Below are positions 6,745 through 13,211 of a stretch of 16,698 nucleotides of DNA, piece after piece. The position numbers were made by a program, and so were the translations under genes. The stretch lies in contig JBJXGC010000096.1 of assembly GCA_046154545.1 (NCBI GenBank), forward strand, positions 1 through 16,698, given 5' to 3'. Numbering within the stretch: the stretch's first letter is position 1; each line of letters begins with the position of its first letter. The notes under the pieces are model-generated. The model saw only the letters and a list, made by a program, of their open reading frames with translations, did not search any database and had not been told where the DNA came from. Source of the stretch: JBJXGC01 sp046154545. Lineage in GTDB: Bacteria > Chloroflexota > Dehalococcoidia > Tepidiformales > Tepidiformaceae.

Positions 6745-7317
6745 TCAGCCCGCGAGCGTCTCCTCGATGGTCTTCAGGACGGTCTGTTCGGCGCCCGAGA
6801 CTTTCGAGCCGAGGCCCGCGAACCCGCCACCGGCCGCCGTCGCGACCGCCTTCGCGCGGGTGAGCAGCGTGTCGCCGAAGGTGCGCCGGTCGCCGGCCTC
6901 CATGTTGGAGGCGAGCGCCCTGGCGTACTCCGCCCAGGTCGCCAGCAGCGAGGGTGGAGGCGCCTGCCCGAGCCAGCCTTCGAGCAGTTCATAACCGGGC
7001 GTGCCAGCGGCCAGTCCCGAATTCGCCGACTCGGCCAGGACGGCCTTGCGCTCGTTCTCTTCGAGCTTCCCGTCGGCCCAGGCGACAGCCACGAGGGGGA
7101 CGAGCCCCACCGCCGCGCTGCTGGCCGCGCTCAATCCCTGGTCGATGAGCCGATCGAGCACCGTCGGGTCGCTGATTCCCGTTGTGGCCGCCATCGCTTC
7201 GCGTTGTTGGCCGCGCTCCTGGGTGGCTCGTAGCCGCGCGATGACGGCGGCGTTCTCCTTCCGGAAGAACTCCTCTTCGAGGGCGTTCTTGCGTTCGTCC
7301 AGGGGTCCCTTATCCAT
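6745..7317 (-). CDS. TerB-like domain protein of unknown function
   Basis: 190 residues. The first 45 form a charged helical region (MDKGPLDERKNALEEEFFRK onwards, rich in Glu/Arg/Gln, coiled-coil-like). Residues 70-100 (GLVPLVAVAWADGKLEENER) carry the acidic WADGK-x-x-x-E pattern of TerB/tellurite-resistance-like helical domains, where Asp and Glu can bind metal. A Gly/Ala-rich stretch (161-171) precedes the end. No signal peptide or membrane helix is evident. Function is unknown. AAGGAG at 7323-7328, 5 nt before the ATG, fixes this start; a longer frame to 7401 would read through the promoter. It converges on the F420-type oxidoreductase gene with only 27 bp between stops, which hold a TCGCCGCGGCGA palindrome. 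Confidence 0.8.
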   Translation of the reverse strand: MDKGPLDERKNALEEEFFRKENAAVIARLRATQERGQQREAMAATTGISDPTVLDRLIDQGLSAASSAAVGLVPLVAVAWADGKLEENERKAVLAESANSGLAAGTPGYELLEGWLGQAPPPSLLATWAEYARALASNMEAGDRRTFGDTLLTRAKAVATAAGGGFAGLGSKVSGAEQTVLKTIEETLAG

Positions 7318-7344
7318 GACTGCTCCTTGCCGTCGTCTGAGGCC

Positions 7345-7358
7345 CGCTAAGTATAGCG
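7345..7358 (-). promoter_or_regulatory. Promoter with inverted repeat at the -10
   Basis: TATACT on the minus strand (7355-7350) is a near-consensus -10 about 32 nt before the ATG at 7317, leaving a short leader with the AAGGAG site. CGCTA (7345-7349) and TAGCG (7354-7358) form an inverted repeat straddling the hexamer, a possible operator. No good -35 is seen at 16-18 nt. Confidence 0.4.
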
Positions 7359-7401
7359 CCCCCATTGGCCGGGCCGCCGCGGGGCGGAAGCGGGACCGCA
7401 C

Positions 7402-7749
7402 TCAGCGCAGCGGGAGGTAGAACCGGTTCGCTGCTTCATCCGGTTCGAGGACGGTCGCGATCAGCTCCAGCCCGGTGACCATCTGGCCGATGGTCGTCGA
7501 ACGCATCGGCGAGTAGATCACCCCGGCGAAGGACAGGCCGTCGCGCTGGCGACGTTCAGCCGCGATCAAGAAGTCCTTCTCGTGGGAGACTATGACGCGC
7601 GCGATTGTGGCACACCGCGTGAGCAGCTCAGCATCGGCCAGTCTTCGCGTGCCATCTTCCTCGGAAGTCAAGACGTCGATCCCGCGTCGGCGCTATCCGC
7701 GTGTAATGGCGACGTCGATGTGTACGTCCATGTACAGACGTAGAGTCAC
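7402..7749 (-). pseudogene. DUF5615 PIN-like toxin broken by an in-frame amber codon
   Basis: Read from the GTG at 7749-7747, the frame gives MTLRLYMDVHIDVAITRG, then TAG at 7695-7693 (codon 19), then RRRGIDVLTSEEDG and 83 more residues to the true stop at 7402. Both sides of the stop match one family: the DUF5615/Mut7-C (COG4634, VapC45-like) PIN-like toxins, where this position is usually Leu (GLRRRG), so one TTG-to-TAG change explains it. The GTG overlaps the stop of the DUF433 antitoxin as GTGA, the expected coupling for this pair. Codons after the amber look normal, so the break is recent, suppressed, or a sequencing error. Restart at TTG 7671 would give 89 residues without the N-terminal MDVH segment that starts the PIN-like fold. 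Confidence 0.8.
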
Positions 7750-8063
7750 CCAATGAGACCGGCGTCGCGTAACCGCTGGAGGACTGGTGGCTCTGGCGTT
7801 TCTGCCATGATCCGCGCCACTTGCCGATCTGACTGCTCGATGTCTTCGTCAACCTCGTCCTTGTGATCGTAGTAATAGCAGAAAGCCGCGAAAACGTTGA
7901 CCAGCGACAGATGAGGGTAGTGTTCGACGATCTCGTGCGCATCCCAACGGTGGACTTCCGCCGTCTCGACGATCTCGCGCACCTTGATATTCGTGCCGAT
8001 GACCCAGGGCACACCGCGCGGGTCGAGTTCGATGAACGGATGCGCGGCCACCACGGTGTTCAT
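7746..8063 (-). CDS. DUF433-family antitoxin of a broken toxin-antitoxin pair
   Basis: 105 residues of DUF433 (COG2442, VapB45-like). After HPFIELDPRGVPWVIGTNIKV comes the helical region DAHEIVEHYPHLSLVNVFAAFCYYYDH, typical of DUF433 antitoxins that precede DUF5615 toxins, and a charged tail likely to contact the toxin (DEDIEQSDRQVARIMAET). It should bind DNA and neutralise its partner. The partner follows directly with a 4-nt GTGA overlap but has an amber codon. The ATG at 8061-8063 is chosen because the family sequence starts there and TATCAT lies 6 nt upstream; there is only a GGAA instead of a real Shine-Dalgarno. It differs clearly from the shorter DUF433 protein at 326-553, so the two are not a recent duplication. 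Confidence 0.9.
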   Translation of the reverse strand: MNTVVAAHPFIELDPRGVPWVIGTNIKVREIVETAEVHRWDAHEIVEHYPHLSLVNVFAAFCYYYDHKDEVDEDIEQSDRQVARIMAETPEPPVLQRLRDAGLIG

Positions 8064-8069
8064 GGTTCC

Positions 8070-8117
8070 ATGATACCGCACGGAATCGCGGTCGCGGATG
8101 GTTCCAGGCGCTGGAAC
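8070..8117 (-). promoter_or_regulatory. DUF433 promoter and upstream palindrome
   Basis: TATCAT (minus strand, 8075-8070) lies 6 nt before the ATG at 8063, giving a likely leaderless start. GTTCCAG and CTGGAAC (8101-8107 and 8111-8117) form a perfect 7-bp inverted repeat around GCG, centred roughly 40 nt upstream of the start codon, a plausible operator for antitoxin autoregulation. No recognisable -35 is seen. Confidence 0.4.
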
Positions 8118-8144
8118 GTGATTGACTCGCGCACAGTTCGCGGT

Positions 8145-8178
8145 GCCGGCTGGCAAGCCGGCGGCCTCACGGCCGCCG
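8145..8178 (-). terminator. Tandem GC hairpins after the LLM monooxygenase gene
   Basis: CGGCGGCC (8159-8166) and GGCCGCCG (8171-8178) form a perfect 8-bp stem with a TCAC loop. A second stem, GCCGGC (8145-8150) with GCCGGC (8157-8162), shares bases with it, so the two are mutually exclusive. They lie 28-62 bp past the stop of the gene at 8207 on the minus strand. There is no U-tract, so at most a factor-assisted or structural terminator. Confidence 0.3.
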
Positions 8179-8206
8179 CTTGGATGCTGGCGTTGCGGCT
8201 GCCTTC

Positions 8207-9400
8207 CTACGCACGCCCGCGGTTCATCCGGGCGAGCGCCTCGGCAGGGATTTCGACGCCGGCGTCGGCGAAGGCTTTGCCGATGGCGGCCTGGGCGGGC
8301 GCGAAGATCGTGGCCCGGTGCTCGCTCACCCAGTCGCGGTTGTCCTGGACGACCTGGATCTGGCCCTGGAAACGGGGGGCAACGTAGCGCGCCCAGAGTT
8401 CGTAGCTGCGCTTCGTCTTCTCCCAGCTCGTCCATTCATGGGCGTTGAAGAGGAGCGTGCCGAAGCCACCGGTGATCTCGAAGATCCGTTCCACGGCTGC
8501 GATTGCGTCGTCCGGTGTGCCGGCAATGACGCCCCCGCTTTCGATCATGCCGTCGAAGGTGAAGTCCGGGCCGCCGGCGGGGCTGCCAAGGGTGTCGCCG
8601 AAGTACGACTTGTAGAAGTGGGTGCAGCCCTCGCGGATGTCGTTGATCGCCTCCTCACGGGAATCGGCCAGGTGCATGGCGATGAGCACGCGCCAGTCCT
8701 TGCGGTGCAGCTCGCGGTTGTGTTTCGCGGCTGTCTCCTCCGCCAGGTTCCAGCCCCAGGCCGCGTTCGTCATCCCGCCCGGCTGGGCGGCCGTCACGGA
8801 GAGCATGCCGATGCCGTGCTTTCCCGCCGCGGTCGGCCCGGCCGGCGAGAAGCTACTGGCGGCAGCCACCGGCATGTGAGGGCTGGCGTACGGGGCCATC
8901 TGCAGCCGGGCGCTGTTCAGGGTGAACCAGTCCGTGGTCATATCGACGGTCTCTCCGCGGAAGAGGGCCATGATCGCCGTCAGCGATTCGTCCATCCGGC
9001 TGCGCTGGGTGATCGGGTCGATGCCCATCTGGTAGGCGTCGGAGGTGAGCGCCCCGGGCCCGACGCCCAGCATCACCCGGCCGCGTGTGAGGTGGTCGAG
9101 TTGGAGCATGCGGTCGGCGAGGATGAGGGGGTGGTGGTAGGGCAGGCTGGAGACGCCCGTGCCGAGCATGATCTTGCGCGTCCGCTGGCTGGCGGCGGCG
9201 ATCATGACTTCGGGGCTGGCGATGATCTCCCAGCCGGCGCTGTGGTGTTCGCCGAACCAGACCTCGTCGTAGTCGAGGCGGTCGAGGTTATCCACGAGTT
9301 CGAGGTCGCGCTCGAGGGCGAGCGTCGGGTTCTCACCGACCCGGTGGAACGGGGCCATGAAGATGCCGAATTTCAGTCGCTGGGGGCGGTACGAGGACAT
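8207..9400 (-). CDS. LLM-class flavin-dependent monooxygenase, limonene-monooxygenase-like
   Basis: 397 residues of the luciferase-like superfamily, long form. The pattern FGIFMAPFHRVGENP (11-25), YDEVWFGEHHSAGWEIIASP (44-63), LGTGVSSLPYHHPL (79-92), LDHLTRGRVMLGVGPGAL (101-118) and WEKTKRSYELWARYVAP matches FMN-dependent LimB-like monooxygenases, which oxygenate terpenes or similar lipophilic substrates with reduced flavin and O2. A flavin reductase would be needed but is not in the window. EHH (51-53) and the YHH segment line the expected flavin pocket. GGAGA (9410-9406) 5 nt before the ATG supports the start. It is divergent from the CMD-family gene at 9514. It belongs to a different subfamily from the F420-type enzyme at 5794. 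Confidence 0.92.
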   Translation of the reverse strand: MSSYRPQRLKFGIFMAPFHRVGENPTLALERDLELVDNLDRLDYDEVWFGEHHSAGWEIIASPEVMIAAASQRTRKIMLGTGVSSLPYHHPLILADRMLQLDHLTRGRVMLGVGPGALTSDAYQMGIDPITQRSRMDESLTAIMALFRGETVDMTTDWFTLNSARLQMAPYASPHMPVAAASSFSPAGPTAAGKHGIGMLSVTAAQPGGMTNAAWGWNLAEETAAKHNRELHRKDWRVLIAMHLADSREEAINDIREGCTHFYKSYFGDTLGSPAGGPDFTFDGMIESGGVIAGTPDDAIAAVERIFEITGGFGTLLFNAHEWTSWEKTKRSYELWARYVAPRFQGQIQVVQDNRDWVSEHRATIFAPAQAAIGKAFADAGVEIPAEALARMNRGRA

Positions 9401-9513
9401 GAGGGTCTCCGGTTTCTCAAGTTGTTAGGTGGAGGCTAACGGATGCGGGCCAGTTCCGCGAGCGACCGGCCGCCGCTGTAGACTTCCGCGACTGCTCCGA
9501 AGGAGGAACCTCG

Positions 9514-10068
9514 ATGACCCGCATCCCGATGACTGACCGGGCGGACATGCCCGCCGATATGCTCGAGTTCTGGGACCGGCTCGCGGCCGGGGGTGGTCCC
9601 GTGCGGAACATCCACCGCACCCAGGGGAACAATCCCGAGGTCCTGCGCGCGAGCCGCACCTTCAGCAACGCCGTCTGGACAAAGGGCGGCTTCGACCCGG
9701 CCACGCGCGAGCTGATCATCTTGCGGACCGCGCGCTGCGTGGGGAGCGTCTACGAATGGCAGCAACACGTCCCTATCGGCCTTGACGTAGGCCTCACGCG
9801 TGAGCGGGTCATCGCGCTGAATGCCTGGCAGAACTCATCGGTGTTCAGCCCGGCGGAACGGGCCACGCTGGCCTACGTCGATGCGGTCGCCTCGCCCGGC
9901 CCGGTGGCAGCCGAACTCGTGCAAGGCCTGAAGGCCCACTACCCGGACGCCACCATCGTCGGGATCACGATGCTGGCCGGCTTCTACATGGCCATCGCCC
10001 GTTTCATGGTCGCGATGGACATCGACCTCGAGAAGCCGTTCATCGGCTGGGACCTGGCCGCGCTCTAA
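9514..10068 (+). CDS. Carboxymuconolactone decarboxylase-family protein
   Basis: 184 residues of the CMD/AhpD-like helical family. The core TRELIILRTARCVGSVYEWQQHVPIG has Glu81 and His85 in the YEWxxH motif of decarboxylase-like members. It lacks the CxxC pair of AhpD peroxidases (a lone Cys75), so a peroxidase role is unlikely. FSPAERATLAYVDAV and IVGITMLAGFYMAIARFMVAMDIDLE complete the fold. Such proteins often neighbour flavin monooxygenases and may act on lactone or enol products; the substrate is unknown. AGGAGG (9501-9506) 7 nt before the ATG is a strong Shine-Dalgarno, and TAGACT at 9479-9484 may be the -10. It is divergent from the LLM monooxygenase gene, which suggests a shared control region. 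Confidence 0.9.
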   Translation: MTRIPMTDRADMPADMLEFWDRLAAGGGPVRNIHRTQGNNPEVLRASRTFSNAVWTKGGFDPATRELIILRTARCVGSVYEWQQHVPIGLDVGLTRERVIALNAWQNSSVFSPAERATLAYVDAVASPGPVAAELVQGLKAHYPDATIVGITMLAGFYMAIARFMVAMDIDLEKPFIGWDLAAL

Positions 10069-10103
10069 GACGCTCCTGAGGATACCCGGCCCAAAGGGCG
10101 AAG

Positions 10104-10137
10104 GAACGGCGTCTCGCCGAGATACCGGACGCCGTTC
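10104..10137. terminator. Hairpin between convergent genes, possible bidirectional terminator
   Basis: GAACGGCGTC (10104-10113) and GACGCCGTTC (10128-10137) form a perfect 10-bp stem with a 14-nt loop, extendable by a G-U and an A-U pair. It lies 35 bp after the CMD gene stop and 62 bp after the desaturase stop on the other strand. There is only CTTGG or CCTT, not a run of T, at the flanks, so its terminator strength is uncertain. Confidence 0.5.
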
Positions 10138-10199
10138 TTGGCGCGCCCCTGGCGACCCTGGCGCCTTGGCGGTCCGCGCAAGGATGAAACGCGCGCGGG

Positions 10200-11234
10200 T
10201 TAGCGCGTCTCCGTCGCCAGCTTCGCGGGCCCGCGGCGGCGAAGCGGTGCGCTGGTCTCGTGCAGGTGGCGCAGCCCTTCCCAATAGGCCTCAAACAGCC
10301 CGGTCTCGTGGTAGGCGATCTCGCGCTCCGCGCAGAAGGCGCGGACGATCGGCTGCACCTTCGACAGGTTCTTGCGCGGCATCGTCGGGAAGAGGTGATG
10401 CTCGATCTGATAGTTCAGCCCGCCGTACCAGAAATCGGTCAGCTTGCGGCCGGTCACATTGCGCGAGGTCAGGACCTGCTCACGGAGGAAGTCCATCCGG
10501 GAGCTGTCGCTGATGAGCGCCATGCCCTTGTGGTTGGAAGCGAACACCGAGCTGTTGTAGAGCCCGAACACACCCTGGTGGACGGCGAAGAAGGTGAGCG
10601 CCATCGCCCAGTTCTCCAGCTGGTAGAGGAGGAGGCCGTAGAGGGCGAAGTGCATCGCCATCACGGCGCCCTGGAAGAGCGGCCTGCGGGCGGTGCTGGA
10701 AAAGAGGTGGGTGATGCTGCTGATCCGGAAGTTGATCGCCTGCAGTGGCAGCACGGAGACGAAGACGAAGGCCTGGATGGCCATAATCGGCCGCAGCCAC
10801 TGGGCCCGCGTTTCGATCTGCTCGGACGCGAAGGCGATGAAGGGGAAGGCGATATCCGGGTCCTTCTCGATGTGGTTGGGCGTCGCGTGGTGCTGATTGT
10901 GCTTGTCGTTCCACCATGAGTGGCTCACGCCAAGGAAGAAGTTGCCGAACACGACTTTGCCGATCGCGTTGGCGCGCACGCCGCGGAAGCCCTGGCGATG
11001 GCCAACGTCGTGGGCAAGCAAGGCAATTTGGGTAGAAGCGAACGCCAGGAAGACGGCATCGGCAATCAGGATCGCCGGGTGCGAGGCGATGACGGCGACA
11101 GCGATGGCGGCGCCGAGGGTGGCAAGGGCGATGATGGTCTTGAGGATGTAGTAGCCGGTGTCAGACCGGAGCAACCCCTGCTCCGTGACCGTGCGCCGGA
11201 GCTGGGAGTAATCGGAAGTGACTGGGACGGACAA
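10200..11234 (-). CDS. Membrane fatty-acid (acyl-CoA type) desaturase
   Basis: 344 residues with the three histidine boxes of membrane di-iron desaturases: HDVGH at 75-79, HNQHH at 112-116 and QIEHH at 276-280. The Gln in the third box and the LNYQIEHHLFP-MPR context are those of the front-end/COG3239 group (linoleoyl-CoA or acyl-CoA desaturase like). Hydrophobic segments occur around 28-73, 92-106, 148-165, 187-205 and 207-227. It would use O2 and electrons from ferredoxin or cytochrome b5-type partners to put a double bond into an acyl chain. I chose the TTG at 11234-11232 because AGGAGG lies 9 nt upstream; upstream in-frame sequence is unlike the family and overlaps the promoter region. 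No fused cytochrome b5 domain is present. Confidence 0.93.
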   Translation of the reverse strand: MSVPVTSDYSQLRRTVTEQGLLRSDTGYYILKTIIALATLGAAIAVAVIASHPAILIADAVFLAFASTQIALLAHDVGHRQGFRGVRANAIGKVVFGNFFLGVSHSWWNDKHNQHHATPNHIEKDPDIAFPFIAFASEQIETRAQWLRPIMAIQAFVFVSVLPLQAINFRISSITHLFSSTARRPLFQGAVMAMHFALYGLLLYQLENWAMALTFFAVHQGVFGLYNSSVFASNHKGMALISDSSRMDFLREQVLTSRNVTGRKLTDFWYGGLNYQIEHHLFPTMPRKNLSKVQPIVRAFCAEREIAYHETGLFEAYWEGLRHLHETSAPLRRRGPAKLATETR

Positions 11235-11275
11235 TGGGGTGGGCCTCCTGCGTCTGGAGGCGGGAGCCCCGAGAA

Positions 11276-11304
11276 CGTCTAGTGCGGTCTTCGCCGCCAA
11301 CCAA
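11276..11304 (-). promoter_or_regulatory. Possible desaturase promoter
   Basis: Minus strand TTGGTT (11304-11299), 17-nt spacer, TAGACG (11281-11276). Each box matches only three of six consensus bases, but spacing and position fit a start near 11269 and a short leader with AGGAGG. The 187-bp gap to the upstream same-strand CMD gene (11235-11421) holds no other feature I can support. Confidence 0.25.
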
Positions 11305-11421
11305 CCGTACCACAGCCCGCCACATCGCGGACGCTGGGGGATACCCCAATCCGGTTCACGCATGGTAAGGATTTCTCGCCATTACGCCCGACCCCGGAAT
11401 CGTAACTCTGGCCGCCAGCGG

Positions 11422-12057
11422 CTAACGGCTGATCTGCGACATCACGTCCGCGGACTTCTCGCCAGCCGGCGCGGCGATCTCAACGATCCGCTCCGGGACG
11501 TTGTCGTACTCGAGCTGGAGCGCCCGGCAGATCGTCGCATGAAGCCGGTAGGTCGCGATAGCGTACGTCAGCTCGAGGACCTGCTCGTCAGAGAGATGCT
11601 CTTTGAGGCGTGCGAAGGTCGCGTCCTGCACGCGGCCATCGGCGAGCACGACTTCGTCCGTGTAGGCCAACACAGCCCGGTCCGTAGCGTCGAACAGGTC
11701 CGAGCTGGCCCAGGCCGGGATGGCGGCCACCTTTTCGTCGGGAATGCCGGCCGCCCGCGCCGCCTTGGAGTGCTGAGAAAAGACGAACTGGCTCCCGGCA
11801 GCGAAGCCAGCCCGCGTGAGGCCGAGCTCGCGCAGATACGGACTGAGGAGCCGCCGTTTGCTGTTAAACATGCCGAAGCCCGCCTGGGCGTGGGCGAGGA
11901 TATCGGGGACGAGGGCGAACACCGGCCACCAGTCCCCCGGCGTGCCGGTGGCGGTCCCGGGCTCGGCGACTGGATCGCGGTCACCGAAAAGGCGCCGGTA
12001 GACCTCGACGACCTCTGGTGGCGCATCCGCGCGGGCGACCTGGCGAAGCCTGGGCAT
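11422..12057 (-). CDS. CMD/peroxidase-related-like protein (second copy)
   Basis: 211 residues resembling the carboxymuconolactone decarboxylase superfamily: WWPVFALVPDILAHAQAGFGMFNS, then LSPYLRELGLTRAGFAAGSQFVFSQHSKAARAAGI, where QFVFSQH replaces the usual YEWxxH. The conserved His (96) stays, but the Glu position is not kept and no CxxC exists, so catalysis differs or is lost. DATDRAVLAYTDEVV and LSDEQVLELTYAIATYRLHATI follow the family pattern of the second half. GGAGG (12068-12064) 6 nt before the ATG fixes the start; a much longer frame upstream is low-complexity and would overlap the divergent gene at 12227. It is upstream of the desaturase on the same strand with a 187-bp gap. Confidence 0.82.
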   Translation of the reverse strand: MPRLRQVARADAPPEVVEVYRRLFGDRDPVAEPGTATGTPGDWWPVFALVPDILAHAQAGFGMFNSKRRLLSPYLRELGLTRAGFAAGSQFVFSQHSKAARAAGIPDEKVAAIPAWASSDLFDATDRAVLAYTDEVVLADGRVQDATFARLKEHLSDEQVLELTYAIATYRLHATICRALQLEYDNVPERIVEIAAPAGEKSADVMSQISR

Positions 12058-12226
12058 ATGGATCCTCCGAACGTGCTGACGTGTGGTCAATTCTACGGGC
12101 CGCCGGCCGTGTGCGGCTTCCTCGCCCGCTTCGGCGCTGACGCACGCCCGGTGGGAGCGCGAACAGCCGTTTGCCGTACCATGGTAATGGGCGCGCCGCG
12201 CCACGGAACACAGGAAGCCGCAAGCT

Positions 12227-13159
12227 ATGACGGACACCTCTCCCTGGGCCAACCCGGACGCTGACGACGAAGCGGGGCGTGTAGTCGCTGGCGACGCACC
12301 CGGCCTGGAACCTGTGGGCTCAGGCTCACCCGGCGAAGAGCCACCAGGATCCGGGCCGGCCGCGCCCCACGGCGCACAGGGCGGCGGTACGGCCGCCCTC
12401 ATCCCCGTCTTCGGGCTCATGTTGTTGGTGCTGATTGGGCTGGGCGTCGCGCTTGCGGTGTACATCCAGCGCGACAAGACTGACCGGTTCGCGGCCAACG
12501 AAATCGCGGATGATGACCCGAAGACCGAAGACAAGGACGAGCAACTCGATGCCCTGAAGGCGATGGGCCTCCGGACGATCGACGTCCCGCCCGGGCTCGC
12601 CCTCCGATTCCGGATCGCCTACACCAACGCGGAGTGGGCCGAGCTGCTCACCAGCTCTGACCCGGTGGCGGCTGGCGACCCGGACGCCATCGACCGGAAG
12701 ACAACGCAACTGGAGAGCCAGGGGCGGGTGGCCAACCTCGTTTCACTCTTCAGCTGGGACGAACTCGCCACCTCTCGCCAGGGCCAGGCACTCGCCTTCA
12801 TCTCGCAGTCCACCATCTACGCGACCGAGGCTGACGCGAAAGCGGACACGAGCCGGCTCTGCGGCCTCAGCGTGAACGAGAAGGACCCACTCACGGAGTT
12901 TTCCGTCCCGAGGATTGGAGACCAAGCGACCGGCTTTAGCGTGCTCTCCGTCGTGCCGGACGAGCGCAAGACGGTCGACACGGTGGTCTGTTTTCGGACG
13001 GGGCGGATCGTCCACGGCGTCGTCCAGACGAGCCTCGACGGCTCCCAGGACGTGAGCCTTGTCGTCGCCCTGGCCCAGCGCATGGAAGCCCACGTGGCCC
13101 TCACCTTCGAACGGAAGCCAGAGCCGATCGACGACGATCCTGTCGAGGCCGGTGGGTAG
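12227..13159 (+). CDS. Single-pass membrane protein with extracytoplasmic domain, unknown function
   Basis: 310 residues. Residues 1-55 are acidic and rich in Gly, Pro and Ser; 56-80 (ALIPVFGLMLLVLIGLGVALAVYI) is one membrane helix followed by QRDKTDR. By the positive-inside rule orientation is ambiguous, but the long tail (81-310) is most simply placed outside. It holds an alpha/beta-looking domain with two cysteines (212 and 255) that could form a disulfide, and a repeated pattern of FISQSTIYATEADA and VVCFRTGRIVHGVVQTS similar to extracytoplasmic lipoprotein or PknH-sensor-like domains. That resemblance is weak. AGGAAG (12212-12217) 9 nt before the ATG supports the start. The upstream 169 bp, shared with the divergent CMD gene, contain a TACCATGGTA palindrome (12177-12186) and no clear promoter. 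Confidence 0.75.
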   Translation: MTDTSPWANPDADDEAGRVVAGDAPGLEPVGSGSPGEEPPGSGPAAPHGAQGGGTAALIPVFGLMLLVLIGLGVALAVYIQRDKTDRFAANEIADDDPKTEDKDEQLDALKAMGLRTIDVPPGLALRFRIAYTNAEWAELLTSSDPVAAGDPDAIDRKTTQLESQGRVANLVSLFSWDELATSRQGQALAFISQSTIYATEADAKADTSRLCGLSVNEKDPLTEFSVPRIGDQATGFSVLSVVPDERKTVDTVVCFRTGRIVHGVVQTSLDGSQDVSLVVALAQRMEAHVALTFERKPEPIDDDPVEAGG

Positions 13160-13173
13160 TCCCGGCGCCGGGA
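13160..13173. repeat. 14-bp palindrome between two plus-strand genes
   Basis: TCCCGGCGCCGGGA is a perfect palindrome immediately after the TAG stop of the membrane protein gene. As RNA it could make only a short tight hairpin. It may be a weak terminator or a protein site near the start of the MFS gene at 13212. Confidence 0.3.
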
Positions 13174-13199
13174 GGCCGGGCAGGCACGGGGCGGCGTGG

Positions 13200-13205
13200 T
13201 AGTCT
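13200..13205 (+). promoter_or_regulatory. -10-like hexamer of the DHA3-type MFS gene
   Basis: TAGTCT ends 6 nt before the ATG at 13212 and no Shine-Dalgarno is present, consistent with a leaderless transcript. The -35 at 17-nt spacing (CGGGCA) is poor. Confidence 0.3.
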
Positions 13206-13211
13206 GGCAGC

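Noticed and set aside
8180..9439. 419-codon plus-strand frame opposite the LLM monooxygenase
   Set aside because: No family pattern and no ribosome site; the opposite strand has strong LimB-like motifs and a Shine-Dalgarno.
9514..10068. CMD protein as an AhpD alkylhydroperoxidase
   Set aside because: The CxxC pair needed for peroxidase activity is missing; only one Cys is present in the core.
10200..11234. Desaturase as a fused cytochrome b5-desaturase
   Set aside because: The N-terminus before the first membrane segment is only about 27 residues and has no HPGG heme motif.
11218..12264. 348-codon plus-strand frame across the desaturase promoter and second CMD gene
   Set aside because: No recognisable domain; overlaps a better supported gene with Shine-Dalgarno and conserved His.
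12058..12534. N-terminal extension of the second CMD gene
   Set aside because: The added 159 residues are low complexity and antisense to the membrane protein gene; GGAGG before the ATG at 12057 gives a clear start.
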